The notes beneath the pieces are model-generated. The model saw nothing but the letters and a program-made list of their open reading frames with translations. It did not search any database and had not been told where the DNA came from. From Limosilactobacillus reuteri (GTDB lineage: Bacteria; Bacillota; Bacilli; Lactobacillales; Lactobacillaceae), in the NCBI RefSeq assembly GCF_020784725.1, contig NZ_JAJGTZ010000028.1:1-64000 (forward strand): 64,000 nucleotides of DNA, written 5' to 3'. Shown here piece by piece: positions 54,071 through 63,940 of the stretch (positions are counted from its first letter, which is position 1; every line of letters begins with the position of its first letter). A program made the translations under genes and the position numbers.

Positions 54071-54640
54071 TCAGTAGCGCAATTGATCACGTTTCAAATC
54101 ATCGCCGAGTATGTAAAAAATCCAGCCATCTTTTACGTACTTGTTTTTGATGTAAACTCGAAACCCCTGGTTGTTAAGCCACGCCTGCAAACTTTGAGTA
54201 GTATTATCTGATTTTAATTTATTGACAATACCACCAATAACTTGGATTTTAATTAGGTGATTAGTACCATTAACCATCGGCAAATGATACTTGGTCGAAT
54301 CTGACATATCCAGTGCGAAAATTCCTTCGCCGATAAGCCACTGGTCAAAACTGCTTGAATGTAGCAGTTCTGTCAAACTTGGCTGATTAATTAGCTTATA
54401 CTTGATTACAAAACGAATAACTGGCATGAGTAAGGCTATTGATATTAAGAAAAACAACCAACCGATAATACGTAAAAAGCCACCAAAGATCGGCGTATAA
54501 GCTGTACTAGCGCAAATATATGTGACTAATAAAGATAAGCCACTCAGAATGAGACAAACGTTTTTGGTGTCCCATCGTCCATTTGCTTGCGGTGCATTAA
54601 TGGTTCGACCGTTAACGTTTTTATTTTTTAGCAACATCAT
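54071..54640 (-). CDS. Element-encoded membrane protein, 189 aa
   Basis: Two membrane helices are visible (NVCLILSGLSLLVTYICA and FLRIIGWLFFLISIALLMPV, about residues 27-75). A soluble C-terminal domain follows (IKIQVIGGIVNKLKSDNTTQ, GWIFYILGDD). The start overlaps the upstream stop by 4 bp (TGATG-type), with GGCGGTGA before it. It may anchor the following ATPase at the membrane; this is inferred only from order. I recognise no named family. Confidence 0.7.
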   Translation of the reverse strand: MMLLKNKNVNGRTINAPQANGRWDTKNVCLILSGLSLLVTYICASTAYTPIFGGFLRIIGWLFFLISIALLMPVIRFVIKYKLINQPSLTELLHSSSFDQWLIGEGIFALDMSDSTKYHLPMVNGTNHLIKIQVIGGIVNKLKSDNTTQSLQAWLNNQGFRVYIKNKYVKDGWIFYILGDDLKRDQLRY

Positions 54641-54987
54641 TCACCGCCTTCAATATCCTCGACGTCATCCGCTCGAACTGATAATTGATTTTGATATTCG
54701 CCGTAAATTGTTGCTTCTGGATTAATCAGACGTACTAAGTGTGGTGTAATAATCTGTTGCGGTTCTCGTCCAGCAATTTTGACGGACAAAGTTTGTCCTA
54801 CATTTGTAATAGTAGGATCACCATAATCAGAGTGGTCTTGCCAGACAACGACGTTGAGTTTTGTCCCAAGCTTTTTGCCAGAGTCAAAGTCTAACCATGG
54901 CTCTTCTGACATAGCCATCAAAATCTTGGGTCCAAAAAAACCTTGGTTGTCAAATTGTTTAAATGCAGATAATTTCTTAAACGACAT
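54637..54987 (-). CDS. DUF961-like conjugative element protein
   Basis: The protein is 116 aa, with AAGGAG before the ATG. It contains LGTKLNVVVWQDHSDYG and AGREPQQIITPHLVRLINPE, ending with YGEYQNQLSVRADDVEDIEGG. This resembles Tn916 Orf22/Orf23 (DUF961) in length and pattern. Function unknown. It opens the core operon of the element. Confidence 0.65.
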   Translation of the reverse strand: MSFKKLSAFKQFDNQGFFGPKILMAMSEEPWLDFDSGKKLGTKLNVVVWQDHSDYGDPTITNVGQTLSVKIAGREPQQIITPHLVRLINPEATIYGEYQNQLSVRADDVEDIEGGE

Positions 54988-55081
54988 ACTATTCTCCTTT
55001 TTTGTGCCGAGCTTCGAAATCCCTTCACAAACAGCAAGCGCTCTTCCAACCTGATGTGTGTGATAATTAATATTTTGAAAA

Positions 55082-55124
55082 TAAAAAAAGAGGATTAAAT
55101 TACCATTAAGTAAATTAATCCTCT
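55082..55124 (-). terminator. Terminator between restriction gene and element core
   Basis: GAGGATTAATTT pairs with AATTTAATCCTC on the minus strand and is followed by TTTTTTTATT. Confidence 0.8.
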
Positions 55125-55189
55125 ATATATTTAATTGATCAGGAAAAGTACACACTAATCCCGTTCGTTATTTTTAAACACGAATTAAT

Positions 55190-55290
55190 CAGTTAAGCAT
55201 TCTATACCGCTTAACCTGTCCATTTTTACCAAAATAGCTCCCTAAACCCTTCGCTGAGGCGGAACATTGACCTTAGCATATGAAAAGTCA
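55190..55290. other. Structured non-coding region, candidate oriT or nick origin
   Basis: An inverted repeat GTTAAGC / GCTTAAC (55192-55198 and 55209-55215) with a 10-nt loop is followed by a GC-richer patch near CTTCGCTGAGGCGG. It lies in the only sizeable spacer of the element, upstream of its transfer genes. An origin recognised by the HUH protein is plausible but not shown. Confidence 0.3.
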
Positions 55291-55384
55291 GGTAGAATGC
55301 CTAATTCTATCAAATAAAAACGTAAGCCTATCCGACATTCAGAGATACATCAGCTTATATAATCATTTTACACAACAATCTAAA

Positions 55385-58300
55385 TTAATCAATAGTTAAA
55401 TCAGGTAATTTATTGACTAAATCAACTGTCTGAATTGAAACATTAATTATCCGCAGAAGCAAATTGAAAATATACTTCTGATCATCGCTATAGTCGTTAG
55501 GATCATCTGTAATACCAGATTTCTTATCCGTTTTAACTTGGTACTGATCCATGATCCATTCGATTGCTGATTTATCATCAATAATATAGCTGTAAGCCTT
55601 CAGCGGAATATTACTGATCGTAATCGTATCATTAAAGATGATTGTAGAATAATCTTTTTCACGCTTACCAGTATCAGAATTGAGTTTTTTAGCGAACTTC
55701 ATTTTCTTTACTCGATAATTGGGTTCACCTTTGACAGTGATATTTACATCATCATAAGGTTCTACCTTTTCGTAATTTAAATGAAGATCAATTAATTTCT
55801 TACCGATTTCAACATATTTATCTTTATCTTTTACAACAGGTATTCTTGCCAGGTCTTTTTTCAGATCATTGGCATATTTATCTCGATATTCTTTTGAATT
55901 GAGCAAACCGTAAATATATGCAAACGTATCATCTTTAGTTAAACCTATTTTTTTAGAAAAGTAAGTGGTGATGTTGTCTTTATTTTGTTTGATAAGTTCA
56001 TTCGAACTTTCAGTATTGTTGTACATCATGAATCCTTGAGTTGCAGTTAAACAGTTAAGGTTAGGTATTAATCCAGAAACAAGAGAAGAGAACCTACTAG
56101 ATCCTCTACCGGAAGTAAGAATGACTATATTGTGATTACCCCATTGCTTAATATATTTTCCGGGACGTTCTGTTAATTTTCGATCAAAATATAGCCATTT
56201 TTTTGCGAACGGTCTATATAAGCTTAGAACAATATGATTAGGATTAAAAGTTATTTTCTCACCCTTACGATATGTTCTTCGTAATCCGGCAGACCATTTA
56301 ACATTGTCCACATTTTTATCATCCTTTTTTTCATCTAAGGACTGATTATAATTGGCAATCATCCTTTCCATATTAGTATATAAGTTATGTTTAGAAAATG
56401 AAACTGCCCAACCATCACGATTGGTGTTAATGCCTGGAGCATTTTCATAAAAGGGAGACTTGGCTTCTCCAGAAATACTTGGGAATTTTTGATAATTTGG
56501 GTCTCTTGGGTTTATCCAGTCACTATTAATATCTGGCAATAGTTTTTTCCAAGGAATGTTGGTGATGCTGCCAAACGATTGAATAAGCTCTAATTTCTCT
56601 TTTCTAGAAAGATAGTTACCTATGTCATGATAGAACAACTCATGGTTATCGGAATTATCTTTAGCATGTAGCTCATGCATGTATTTGCGTAAAATGTCTT
56701 GATAAGTGATTTTTCCAGCATCCATCTCTTGCTTGAAATACTGAAGAGTTCGGGTGATGAACGTACCTGTACCGGTAAACGGATCTAAAACATGGACATT
56801 TTGGTCTGAAAGACGTTTACCAAAGTATTTCTGCAAAGCGTCATCCACCGAATGAATAATAAAGTCCACAACCTCAACAGGGGTAAAGACGATACCCATG
56901 GCATCAGTAGTCTTTTCAAACCCCTTTCTAAAGAAGTTTTCATACAGAGTCTTAATTATGCGTTGCTTAGCAGCTGCATTATCAATTCCTTGTGCACGTG
57001 CCTTTACGGAATCATAAAACGGCTTTAATGATTGCTGACCATTATCAAAACCATACTTCTCAAATACCGCAACCACGCTATTAATTGCTTGAGAAACAGG
57101 ATTATCCTTTACAAAACTGTAACCGGCAAATAGGGCTTCAAATACTGGCTGAGTAATCAAATGCTGTGCTAACATCTGCACGGCCTGGTCTCGGTCGATA
57201 CCGTCATTAATGTTATAGTGCAGGCTCTTTAGAAAGCTATCAAAGGCCTGCTTAGCTTCCACATTTGAATCGATCAAGTCATTAATTCGTTGAATGTGCT
57301 TATGGGCAATATTGGCAACATCTGATGACCAATCTTCAAGATAACGACGATCACCAACCTTTTGAACTACACGTCCGTAAAAGGCTTGTTCAATTTCACC
57401 CCATTTCAGAGCTAAGCTAGTTTGGTATGTAGCAGGTTCTTCTTGAACCGACTCGGCTTCTTTTCCTCGCTCTTCAGTAACCGGCTTGCTTGGACTAGTA
57501 TCCGTACCGATAAAGTTAATCTTCCCAGATTTTTTCTTATTTAATTGCAGCTTATTAATCTCAGCTTCAAAGCGCTCATCTGTAGAACGTAAAGCGTTCA
57601 AAACCTGCCAAACTTCACGATAACGCTTGTTGTTATCTAACACATCTTCAGGTTTAGCTCCTGCGTCAATTACCACTGGCAGAATAATATATCCATAATC
57701 TTTACCTTCATAACGACGCATAATCCGCCCAACAGCCTGCACAATGTCAACTTGGGACTTTTTTGGGCTAAAGAATATTACTGCATCCAGGCTTGGTACA
57801 TCAATACCTTCGGTTAAGAAGCGAACATTGGACAAAACACGTGCGTGATTATCCTCCATGTCGTTAGCCAGCCAGTCCAACGCATTCTTCTTCTGAAGTG
57901 CGTTCAATGATCCGTCAACATGTTTGACATCAACGGTAAAGCTGTCATCCGCTTCTTTGCCTAAATAGTCATTAACTACATTATTAAATTCCTTGGCAAT
58001 CTCTTTAGAGTGGGCAATAGTGTCTGTAAAGGCAATGGCTCGTTTCATAGGAGCACCCTTAATCTCGCCGTTTAAGCCGTTTCGCTTAACCATTGCATTC
58101 CAAACACCAATGATCTTACCAGGGTCATCCGTCTTTAACTCATTGTCTGAAGCCAAGGTTTCCTGCATAGCTTTATTAACGTACTGCTCACTGACCGCCA
58201 AAACTGAGACTTTGTAATCCGTTAAGTAGCCACGATTAACGGCATCGCCAAAGCCCAGATGGAAGATCACATCACCATACGTTTTTTCGTCATCCATAGA

Positions 58301-59458
58301 GGATATAACAACACTCTGTTCCTTAGCCTTCTTCTTTGCATCAACCCCATAAACCTTAGGAGTAGCTGTTTGATACAATCGCAGTTTACTACTTACATTC
58401 TTGTTTGAATGAACCTTAGTAAAAACGCTAGGGTCGCCCATTTCATTAGCACCAGTTGTTCGATGAGCTTCATCCGCAACAATCAAGTCAAATTCAGGGA
58501 GTCCAATTTCCTGTGCTTTATGAATGACATCAATAGATTGGTAGGTACTAAAGATAACATTCATTTGTTTCCCAGTATTTGATTTTATTTTTTGATAGTT
58601 ATCCATCAATTGATTGACATTAGTAGTGGCTGGAAAACCAATATCCTTAGCACTTAAATCATCATCCCCATGTTTCTTCTTGGTAGCTTTAGCATCCGAG
58701 ACCACCGAAAATGAGTTCATGTAAATCTGTTCATCATGGTCATCATTCCAGTTAAACAGTGTTTGAGACAAAAGCTGAATACTTGGTACCAGGTACAAAA
58801 CGTTGAAATTACTTTTATCCTGGTCTTTCATCAAAGCTTCAGCAATTTTAAGACTAGTAAAGGTTTTACCCGTTCCTGGCGCCATAATTAGTTTGCCACG
58901 ATCGTGTTGTTTAAAGTAGCTCAGCGATTTATCAATAGCTTCTTGTTGATAATCACGTAACTCCTTAGGCTTCTGTCGTAAGTGATCGTTAGGTTGATCA
59001 AAGTCAAAAAGCTGCCAATTGATACTAGCATGCTCTAACTGTGATAAACCTATCCTCGTCATAGGTTTAGATAATTTCTCTAAAGCCTGTTCCGCATTCC
59101 TATTCCACTGGTCAGTTGTGCTAACTAAAATACCAGCTTCATAGTAATTCTTACTAAATTCAGCAATGAATGAATTAATGGTATCTTTGCCAACTTTGCC
59201 GGTATAAAACTTAGCCTGGACTGCGGTAAGCCCACCCGTAATTCGATCCTGAGCAACAATATCAACACCAGTATCCTTCTTGGGAATACCTAGTTCATCC
59301 GGTACTTCATTTAACATCCAAACATGACTGAATTTATTGTGATAAGTCGGCTCGTTCTTCAAATAAGCCACTACAATTTCTTCAAATGCAGTTCCCCGAT
59401 CACGAGTTCCTTTGATATGATCGTTTACCTGTTTTATTAGTTCATTAAATGTCGCCAT
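55385..59458 (-). CDS. Type ISP restriction enzyme with methyltransferase core deleted, 1357 aa
   Basis: The N-terminus is an Mrr-like nuclease (GTAFEEIV, DTGVDIVAQDR, TAVQAKF with the D-QxK pattern, about residues 22-85). A superfamily 2 translocase follows: LRDYQQEAI, Walker A MAPGTGKTF (about 192), VADEAHR (about 330), YQTATP, and VGRIMRRYEG. Then come a coupler and SAM motif I DPFTGTGTF (about 893). The C-terminus is a TRD-like domain (LSLYRPFAKKWLYFD, YIYGLLNSKEYRDKYANDL). LlaGI-type relatives are about 1570 aa. Here HELHAK (about 933) jumps to FYHDIGNYLSRKEKL. About 210 residues are missing, with the NPPY methylation motif. No second methyltransferase gene is nearby. The start follows TAGGAG. 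Confidence 0.88.
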   Translation of the reverse strand: MATFNELIKQVNDHIKGTRDRGTAFEEIVVAYLKNEPTYHNKFSHVWMLNEVPDELGIPKKDTGVDIVAQDRITGGLTAVQAKFYTGKVGKDTINSFIAEFSKNYYEAGILVSTTDQWNRNAEQALEKLSKPMTRIGLSQLEHASINWQLFDFDQPNDHLRQKPKELRDYQQEAIDKSLSYFKQHDRGKLIMAPGTGKTFTSLKIAEALMKDQDKSNFNVLYLVPSIQLLSQTLFNWNDDHDEQIYMNSFSVVSDAKATKKKHGDDDLSAKDIGFPATTNVNQLMDNYQKIKSNTGKQMNVIFSTYQSIDVIHKAQEIGLPEFDLIVADEAHRTTGANEMGDPSVFTKVHSNKNVSSKLRLYQTATPKVYGVDAKKKAKEQSVVISSMDDEKTYGDVIFHLGFGDAVNRGYLTDYKVSVLAVSEQYVNKAMQETLASDNELKTDDPGKIIGVWNAMVKRNGLNGEIKGAPMKRAIAFTDTIAHSKEIAKEFNNVVNDYLGKEADDSFTVDVKHVDGSLNALQKKNALDWLANDMEDNHARVLSNVRFLTEGIDVPSLDAVIFFSPKKSQVDIVQAVGRIMRRYEGKDYGYIILPVVIDAGAKPEDVLDNNKRYREVWQVLNALRSTDERFEAEINKLQLNKKKSGKINFIGTDTSPSKPVTEERGKEAESVQEEPATYQTSLALKWGEIEQAFYGRVVQKVGDRRYLEDWSSDVANIAHKHIQRINDLIDSNVEAKQAFDSFLKSLHYNINDGIDRDQAVQMLAQHLITQPVFEALFAGYSFVKDNPVSQAINSVVAVFEKYGFDNGQQSLKPFYDSVKARAQGIDNAAAKQRIIKTLYENFFRKGFEKTTDAMGIVFTPVEVVDFIIHSVDDALQKYFGKRLSDQNVHVLDPFTGTGTFITRTLQYFKQEMDAGKITYQDILRKYMHELHAKDNSDNHELFYHDIGNYLSRKEKLELIQSFGSITNIPWKKLLPDINSDWINPRDPNYQKFPSISGEAKSPFYENAPGINTNRDGWAVSFSKHNLYTNMERMIANYNQSLDEKKDDKNVDNVKWSAGLRRTYRKGEKITFNPNHIVLSLYRPFAKKWLYFDRKLTERPGKYIKQWGNHNIVILTSGRGSSRFSSLVSGLIPNLNCLTATQGFMMYNNTESSNELIKQNKDNITTYFSKKIGLTKDDTFAYIYGLLNSKEYRDKYANDLKKDLARIPVVKDKDKYVEIGKKLIDLHLNYEKVEPYDDVNITVKGEPNYRVKKMKFAKKLNSDTGKREKDYSTIIFNDTITISNIPLKAYSYIIDDKSAIEWIMDQYQVKTDKKSGITDDPNDYSDDQKYIFNLLLRIINVSIQTVDLVNKLPDLTID

Positions 59459-59610
59459 TATATACTCCTAACCTACTCAACAACTTTAATAATAATTATC
59501 TTACATTAGCGCAGTTCAATTCAATAATCTTGGTAGAAAATAAATAGGGACTAAAAGTATATAAATACCTCTAATCCCTTATATATTACCCAATTCCTAC
59601 TACACAAAAC

Positions 59611-59632
59611 GGTAGAAAAACGGTAGACAACT
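59611..59632 (+). repeat. Candidate attachment site, guaA end
   Basis: Second copy of the 22-bp direct repeat. It lies between the restriction gene start and guaA. The spacer 59459-59717 holds no other feature. Confidence 0.75.
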
Positions 59633-59717
59633 TGTCTAAAATCCGTCTTTTTTGCTAATTTATGGTTTCTCCAAATGCCGTCAAATTAGGCTTCCCGCTT
59701 CATGTTGTCCTATGCTT

Positions 59718-61271
59718 TTATTCGTATTCAATCGTCGAAGGTGGCTTACTCGTGACATCATAAAGAATGCGGTTAACGTGGTCAACTTCATTTACGATCC
59801 GGACTGAGATCTTTTGAAGGACATCCCATGGAATCTTAGCGAAATCGGCTGTCATTCCATCAATTGAAGTAACGGCCCGAATAGCAACTGCATAGTCATA
59901 TGTCCGGCCATCACCCATAACACCAACTGAACGAATACCTGGTAAAACAGTAAAGTATTGCCAGATTTCTTCATCAAGACCTGCTTTCTTGATTTCTTCA
60001 CGAAGGATTGCATCACTTTCACGAACAATCTCAAGCTTTTCAGGAGTAATTTCGCCAATAACCCGAATTCCAAGACCTGGGCCTGGGAATGGTTGACGCC
60101 ATACCAATTCATGTGGGATCCCGAGTTTTTCACCCAATTCACGAGTTTCATCTTTAAAGAGCTTGCGTAATGGTTCAATTAACTTGAAACCAAGCTTCTT
60201 TGGCAAACCACCAACATTATGGTGAGACTTAATTGTCTGTGCAGTGTCGGTTCCAGATTCAATTACGTCAGTATAAAGCGTACCTTGAGCTAAGAAATCA
60301 GCGTCTTTAATCTTCTTGGCCTCTTCGTTAAAGACTTCGATAAATTCCTTACCGATAATCTTCCGCTTTTGTTCTGGATCGGTAACCCCTTCAAGCTTGC
60401 CTAAGAAGCGATCTGCAGCGTCAACTTTAATGATGTTAACACCAAGGTCGCGACTCAACGCATCCATTACTTGGTCAGCTTCGTTTTTCCGTAACAATCC
60501 GTGGTCAACAAAGATACAAGTAAGTTGGTCACCAATTGCCTTATGAATCAAAACGGCGGTAACACTAGAGTCAACACCACCAGAAAGACCCAAGATAACC
60601 TTCTTGTCACCGACTTCTTTGCGGATTTCATCAATCTGCATATCGATAAAGTCATCCATCGTCCAGTTTGCTTTAGCGCCACAAACATCAAAAGCGAAGC
60701 GACGTAAAATATCTAACCCATATTCGGAATTACGAACTTCTGGGTGGAATTGAACGCCATAGAATTTACGGTCATTATCAGCAATTGATGCGATCGGACA
60801 GTTCTTACTAGTAGCAGTAACTTCAAAGCCAGCTGGGGCTTGAGTTACTAAGTCACCATGACTCATCCATACATATTGCTTCTTTGGCAAACCTTTGAAT
60901 AATACAGCCTCGTCATCAAGTACTTCAATATCTGCTCGTCCATATTCGGAGTTGTCAGCTTTTTCAACTTTTCCGCCAAGGTCGTATGACATTAATTGCA
61001 TTCCATAACAAATACCTAAGATCGGGATACCAAGCTTAAAGATTTCTGGATCGACCTTGAATGCATTTGGATCATAAACACTGTTAGGGCCACCAGAGAA
61101 AATGATCCCCTTAGGATTAATCTCTTTGATCTCGTCCGCAGTTAACTTGTGAGAAAGCAATTCGGAATAAATACCGAAATCACGAAGCCGACGAGTAATC
61201 AATTGATTGTATTGACTACCAAAATCCAAGACAATGATCTTATCAAACGCATCTAAATTGATGTTTGCCAC
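59718..61271 (-). CDS. guaA: GMP synthase (glutamine-hydrolysing)
   Basis: The protein is 517 aa from a GTG at 61271 ([18 protein letters not shown]), after AAAGGAAG; this matches the usual length. It converts XMP, ATP and glutamine to GMP. The class I glutaminase domain has Cys88 in ILGICYGMQ and the HPE pair in YGVQFHPEV. The ATP pyrophosphatase P-loop is LSGGVDSSV (about 230). The C-terminal dimerisation part ends PPSTIEYE. A good promoter lies just upstream. The neighbouring element inserted in the spacer beyond its 3' end without altering the coding sequence. Confidence 0.97.
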   Translation of the reverse strand: MANINLDAFDKIIVLDFGSQYNQLITRRLRDFGIYSELLSHKLTADEIKEINPKGIIFSGGPNSVYDPNAFKVDPEIFKLGIPILGICYGMQLMSYDLGGKVEKADNSEYGRADIEVLDDEAVLFKGLPKKQYVWMSHGDLVTQAPAGFEVTATSKNCPIASIADNDRKFYGVQFHPEVRNSEYGLDILRRFAFDVCGAKANWTMDDFIDMQIDEIRKEVGDKKVILGLSGGVDSSVTAVLIHKAIGDQLTCIFVDHGLLRKNEADQVMDALSRDLGVNIIKVDAADRFLGKLEGVTDPEQKRKIIGKEFIEVFNEEAKKIKDADFLAQGTLYTDVIESGTDTAQTIKSHHNVGGLPKKLGFKLIEPLRKLFKDETRELGEKLGIPHELVWRQPFPGPGLGIRVIGEITPEKLEIVRESDAILREEIKKAGLDEEIWQYFTVLPGIRSVGVMGDGRTYDYAVAIRAVTSIDGMTADFAKIPWDVLQKISVRIVNEVDHVNRILYDVTSKPPSTIEYE

Positions 61272-61311
61272 AATGACACTTCCTTTGTTCAAATTTTTAT
61301 TCTTAAAGGCT

Positions 61312-61340
61312 AGTTTACAGGCTGAACATGGCATGGTCAA
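61312..61340 (-). promoter_or_regulatory. Promoter of guaA
   Basis: TTGACC (61335-61340) and TAAACT (61312-61317) are 17 bp apart, 41 bp before the GTG start. Confidence 0.6.
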
Positions 61341-61362
61341 TGATTATTTAATTTTCCATAAC

Positions 61363-61398
61363 AAAAAAGACGGGAGCCAAATTTTCTCACGTCTTTTT
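61363..61398 (-). terminator. Terminator of the 29-aa ORF
   Basis: GACGTGAG pairs with CTCCCGTC, with one mismatch, and T-runs lie on both sides, so it may work in both directions. It separates the small ORF from guaA. Confidence 0.7.
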
Positions 61399-61429
61399 CG
61401 TTAGATGGAATTTTATTGAGGATATTTAA

Positions 61430-61519
61430 TTAGTGTTCTAAATCAATATTTAATAGCCGTAATTCTTCATCAACCGCTTGTGCTTCAAGTGTTTTAGTAT
61501 CTTTATCAGTTTTTATCAT
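61430..61519 (-). CDS. Very small acidic protein, 29 aa
   Basis: The ORF encodes a 29-residue peptide starting MIKTDKDTKTLEAQ. GAGGAGG lies eight bases before the ATG, a near-ideal ribosome binding site. It has a TTGACA -35 upstream and a terminator downstream. It is probably helical and soluble. I know of no matching family. Confidence 0.5.
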   Translation of the reverse strand: MIKTDKDTKTLEAQAVDEELRLLNIDLEH

Positions 61520-61554
61520 TTCGACAGCCTCCTCATCTCATTTAATCTGTATCC

Positions 61555-61583
61555 TTCTTAAGTGGTCTGGCAGTAATTGTCAA
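61555..61583 (-). promoter_or_regulatory. Candidate promoter of the 29-aa ORF
   Basis: A consensus TTGACA (61578-61583) is followed 17 bp later by a weak -10 (TAAGAA). The remaining spacer up to 61786 shows no gene. Confidence 0.35.
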
Positions 61584-61786
61584 TAAAAATGAGGCATAAA
61601 TATCATGCGCAACCGTTTCGAACATTGATACATTAGGATTAAAAAGATTTATTTTTTTACTTTTACTAAGGAATTTAACTAGATTTTCTAATGCAGGATT
61701 TGTAATCTATTCCAAATTCAGTTAGTTTGAATGCGCTTTCTGCATTTGATAAAATTTAGTTAGTTATTTTTTACTTGAGGTGCAAT

Positions 61787-62992
61787 ATGTTTATTCGGAC
61801 AAAATATCTTAACCAACTAATAAACAACATGGACCAGCCAATAATTAAGATTCTTGTAGGAGTTCGGCGGTGTGGTAAAACAACTATCCTTGACCAGTTC
61901 CGGGCAACTCTCCGGCGCCAAGAAATTTCCTCAAGTCAAATCCAAGTGATTAACTTTGAATATCTCCTAGAAAATGAATTATGCAATCCAGAATATCTCC
62001 TACAATTTATCCTTGATCGGCTTAGTAAACATCAGATGAATTATATCTTCCTCGATGAGGTCGAAGTGGTTCCCCAGTTTGCCCGCGTTGTAAATGCCCT
62101 AAATTCACTCTCCAATACTGATATCTATATTACAAGTTCCAACAAAACTATTCTGGAGAAAGAAAATCTTCAGCAAATGGTCCCTCATACTATCATCCCC
62201 GTTTTTCCTTGCAGCTTCCGTGAATACATAAAAAGGAACCAACAAGAAGCTGATTCCCAAACGTTATATCAATATTTAAATGAGGGCGGTTTCCCCTATA
62301 CTCACGAAATCCACGGTCCGATCAACCTCCGCAATTATGTGAATGGGATCATTAATACGATTATCATTACCGATTTCACCCAACAAGCGACCCTTTGTAA
62401 TCCAGGCCTAACTAAGCAACTTGCTCATCACTTAGCTCATCATGCTGGGACCACGCAAAATATCTCCCAGATTGTTGACAGTCTTAAACGTCACCACATC
62501 ACTACTTCCAATAAGACAGTTGATTTCTATTTACAGTTCTTACAAACGTCCTTTATCTTTTACCCATGCAAAGAATATGATCTTTCTCGTCACCACGTTA
62601 AAAGTACCAACATTCGTTATTATCCGGTAGATCCTAGTATTCGGCAAGCTCTCACACTGAAAAAGAATGTCCTTTCGCAACGAATCCTTGAAAATATTGT
62701 CTTTATTGATCTATTAAGTCAAGGATACCAGGTATATAGTGGACGAATTAAAGATAATGAGATTACTTTTGTAGCGGTAAAAAACGATATCTTTACCTGT
62801 ATTCAAATTGCCTATTCTCTTGCCGATGATGGCGCTTATCGTCGGGCAACCAGTGGCTTACGGCAACTTTCCTCAAAATATAAAAAGTTTCTGATTACAG
62901 TAAAGCCAGCGCTCAATTACGCTGGCTTAGATCCTGATATTGAAATTATTGACTTATATAGCTGGCTAACCAATTACCCCCGTCGCAAGTAA
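61787..62992 (+). CDS. AAA_14/DUF4143-type ATPase
   Basis: The protein is 401 aa from the ATG at 61787, six bases after GAGG. A TTG four codons upstream overlaps that site. Walker A is GVRRCGKTT (residues 25-33) and Walker B is [10 protein letters not shown] (86-95). A FREYIKR segment and a C-terminal nuclease-like DUF4143 region ([28 protein letters not shown]) follow. These ATPases are common in bacteria and archaea with unclear roles. The gene is convergent with coaA and overlaps it by 19 bp. Confidence 0.85.
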   Translation: MFIRTKYLNQLINNMDQPIIKILVGVRRCGKTTILDQFRATLRRQEISSSQIQVINFEYLLENELCNPEYLLQFILDRLSKHQMNYIFLDEVEVVPQFARVVNALNSLSNTDIYITSSNKTILEKENLQQMVPHTIIPVFPCSFREYIKRNQQEADSQTLYQYLNEGGFPYTHEIHGPINLRNYVNGIINTIIITDFTQQATLCNPGLTKQLAHHLAHHAGTTQNISQIVDSLKRHHITTSNKTVDFYLQFLQTSFIFYPCKEYDLSRHHVKSTNIRYYPVDPSIRQALTLKKNVLSQRILENIVFIDLLSQGYQVYSGRIKDNEITFVAVKNDIFTCIQIAYSLADDGAYRRATSGLRQLSSKYKKFLITVKPALNYAGLDPDIEIIDLYSWLTNYPRRK

Positions 62993-63897
62993 AGCTTATC
63001 CACGAGGTGCCCCGTAGTTTTATGCAAAATTACGTCGGCGCGACTTTTCGTTGGCAGAATAAACTCCCGTAAATTAGGAAGATCAACACGTTGCCAAACA
63101 TCTTTAGCCATCTTGAAAGCTTCTTGGCGGTCACCTTTTGAATAAGGATAGTAATAATTTGATGGATCAGTAAAAGCAGTCTCTAACAACATCCCAAACC
63201 GTTGAAGATACCAATGCTCAATCAAGTCTGGATCTGCGTCAACGTACAATGACCAATCGAAGTAATCACTAACATACAATTGTTGGTTACTTGGCAATTG
63301 CAACGTGTTGATCCCTTCTACAATCAATATGTCTGGGCGATCAATTACCAAGGGTTTATCCAGTTGAACATCATAAACCTGGTGCGAGTACGTAGGTGCC
63401 TTAACAACTGGTTCCCCTGCTTTGGCATCATTAAGAAACTTAAGAAGTTTTTCCATGTCATAGGATTCCGGGAAGCCTTTCCGATCCATGATTCCTCGCC
63501 GTTTTAATTCTGCATTAGGATATAAGAACCCATCCGTTGTCATTAATTCTACCCGTTTATCAGGCAACATCTTATTTAGTAAAATACTAATCAACCGAGC
63601 AATGGTGCTCTTCCCAACCGCAACTGAACCCGCAATTCCAATAATATATGGAATGCGAATCGTGGAACGTTGTAAAAAGTTTGCCTTTTGCATCTGCCAT
63701 TCTAAAAAATTCTGGTAGCGCAGTTGAATTAATTTTATTAGCGGCAAATATACATCCTGTACATCCTCAATTGAAATTCGATCATTCAACGATTTAATTT
63801 CATCCAAGTTCCCTTGAGTTAATCGTACTGAATCTGTCGGGAAAAAGCCATGCCATGTTTGTCGATCAAATTGTTCGTAGTTCATCCATTCATCCAT
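62974..63897 (-). CDS. coaA: Pantothenate kinase, type I
   Basis: The protein is 307 aa. It phosphorylates pantothenate, the first step of coenzyme A synthesis. The P-loop is GSVAVGKST (about 90-98), and [24 protein letters not shown] and [13 protein letters not shown] follow as in the CoaA/PRK family. AAAGGA lies upstream; a second ATG at codon 5 is also possible as start. The 3' end overlaps the convergent ATPase gene. Confidence 0.95.
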   Translation of the reverse strand: MDEWMNYEQFDRQTWHGFFPTDSVRLTQGNLDEIKSLNDRISIEDVQDVYLPLIKLIQLRYQNFLEWQMQKANFLQRSTIRIPYIIGIAGSVAVGKSTIARLISILLNKMLPDKRVELMTTDGFLYPNAELKRRGIMDRKGFPESYDMEKLLKFLNDAKAGEPVVKAPTYSHQVYDVQLDKPLVIDRPDILIVEGINTLQLPSNQQLYVSDYFDWSLYVDADPDLIEHWYLQRFGMLLETAFTDPSNYYYPYSKGDRQEAFKMAKDVWQRVDLPNLREFILPTKSRADVILHKTTGHLVDKLYLRRG

Positions 63898-63926
63898 TAC
63901 GCAAAATCCTTTGTTTCATCCGTCAA

Positions 63927-63940
63927 TGAAAACGGTTACT
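63927..63940. promoter_or_regulatory. cre-like site upstream of coaA
   Basis: TGAAAACGGTTACT matches the CcpA consensus TGWAANCGNTNWCA except for the last base. It lies 30 bp before the coaA start. A single match by eye. Confidence 0.3.

Larger units (their letters stand above)
50792..59632 (-). mobile_element. Integrative mobilizable element (about 8.8 kb) with Tn916-like core and restriction cargo
   Basis: A 22-bp perfect direct repeat bounds the segment. Inside, in transcription order, are a type ISP restriction enzyme, DUF961-like protein, membrane protein, FtsK/TcpA-like ATPase, HUH initiator, DUF3173 protein and a tyrosine integrase that ends at one repeat copy. The core order resembles Tn916 orf22/23, orf21, orf20. 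No type IV secretion genes are present, so transfer would need a helper. The right end lies about 85 bp past the guaA stop codon. The integrase is frameshifted, so the element may be fixed. Confidence 0.8.
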
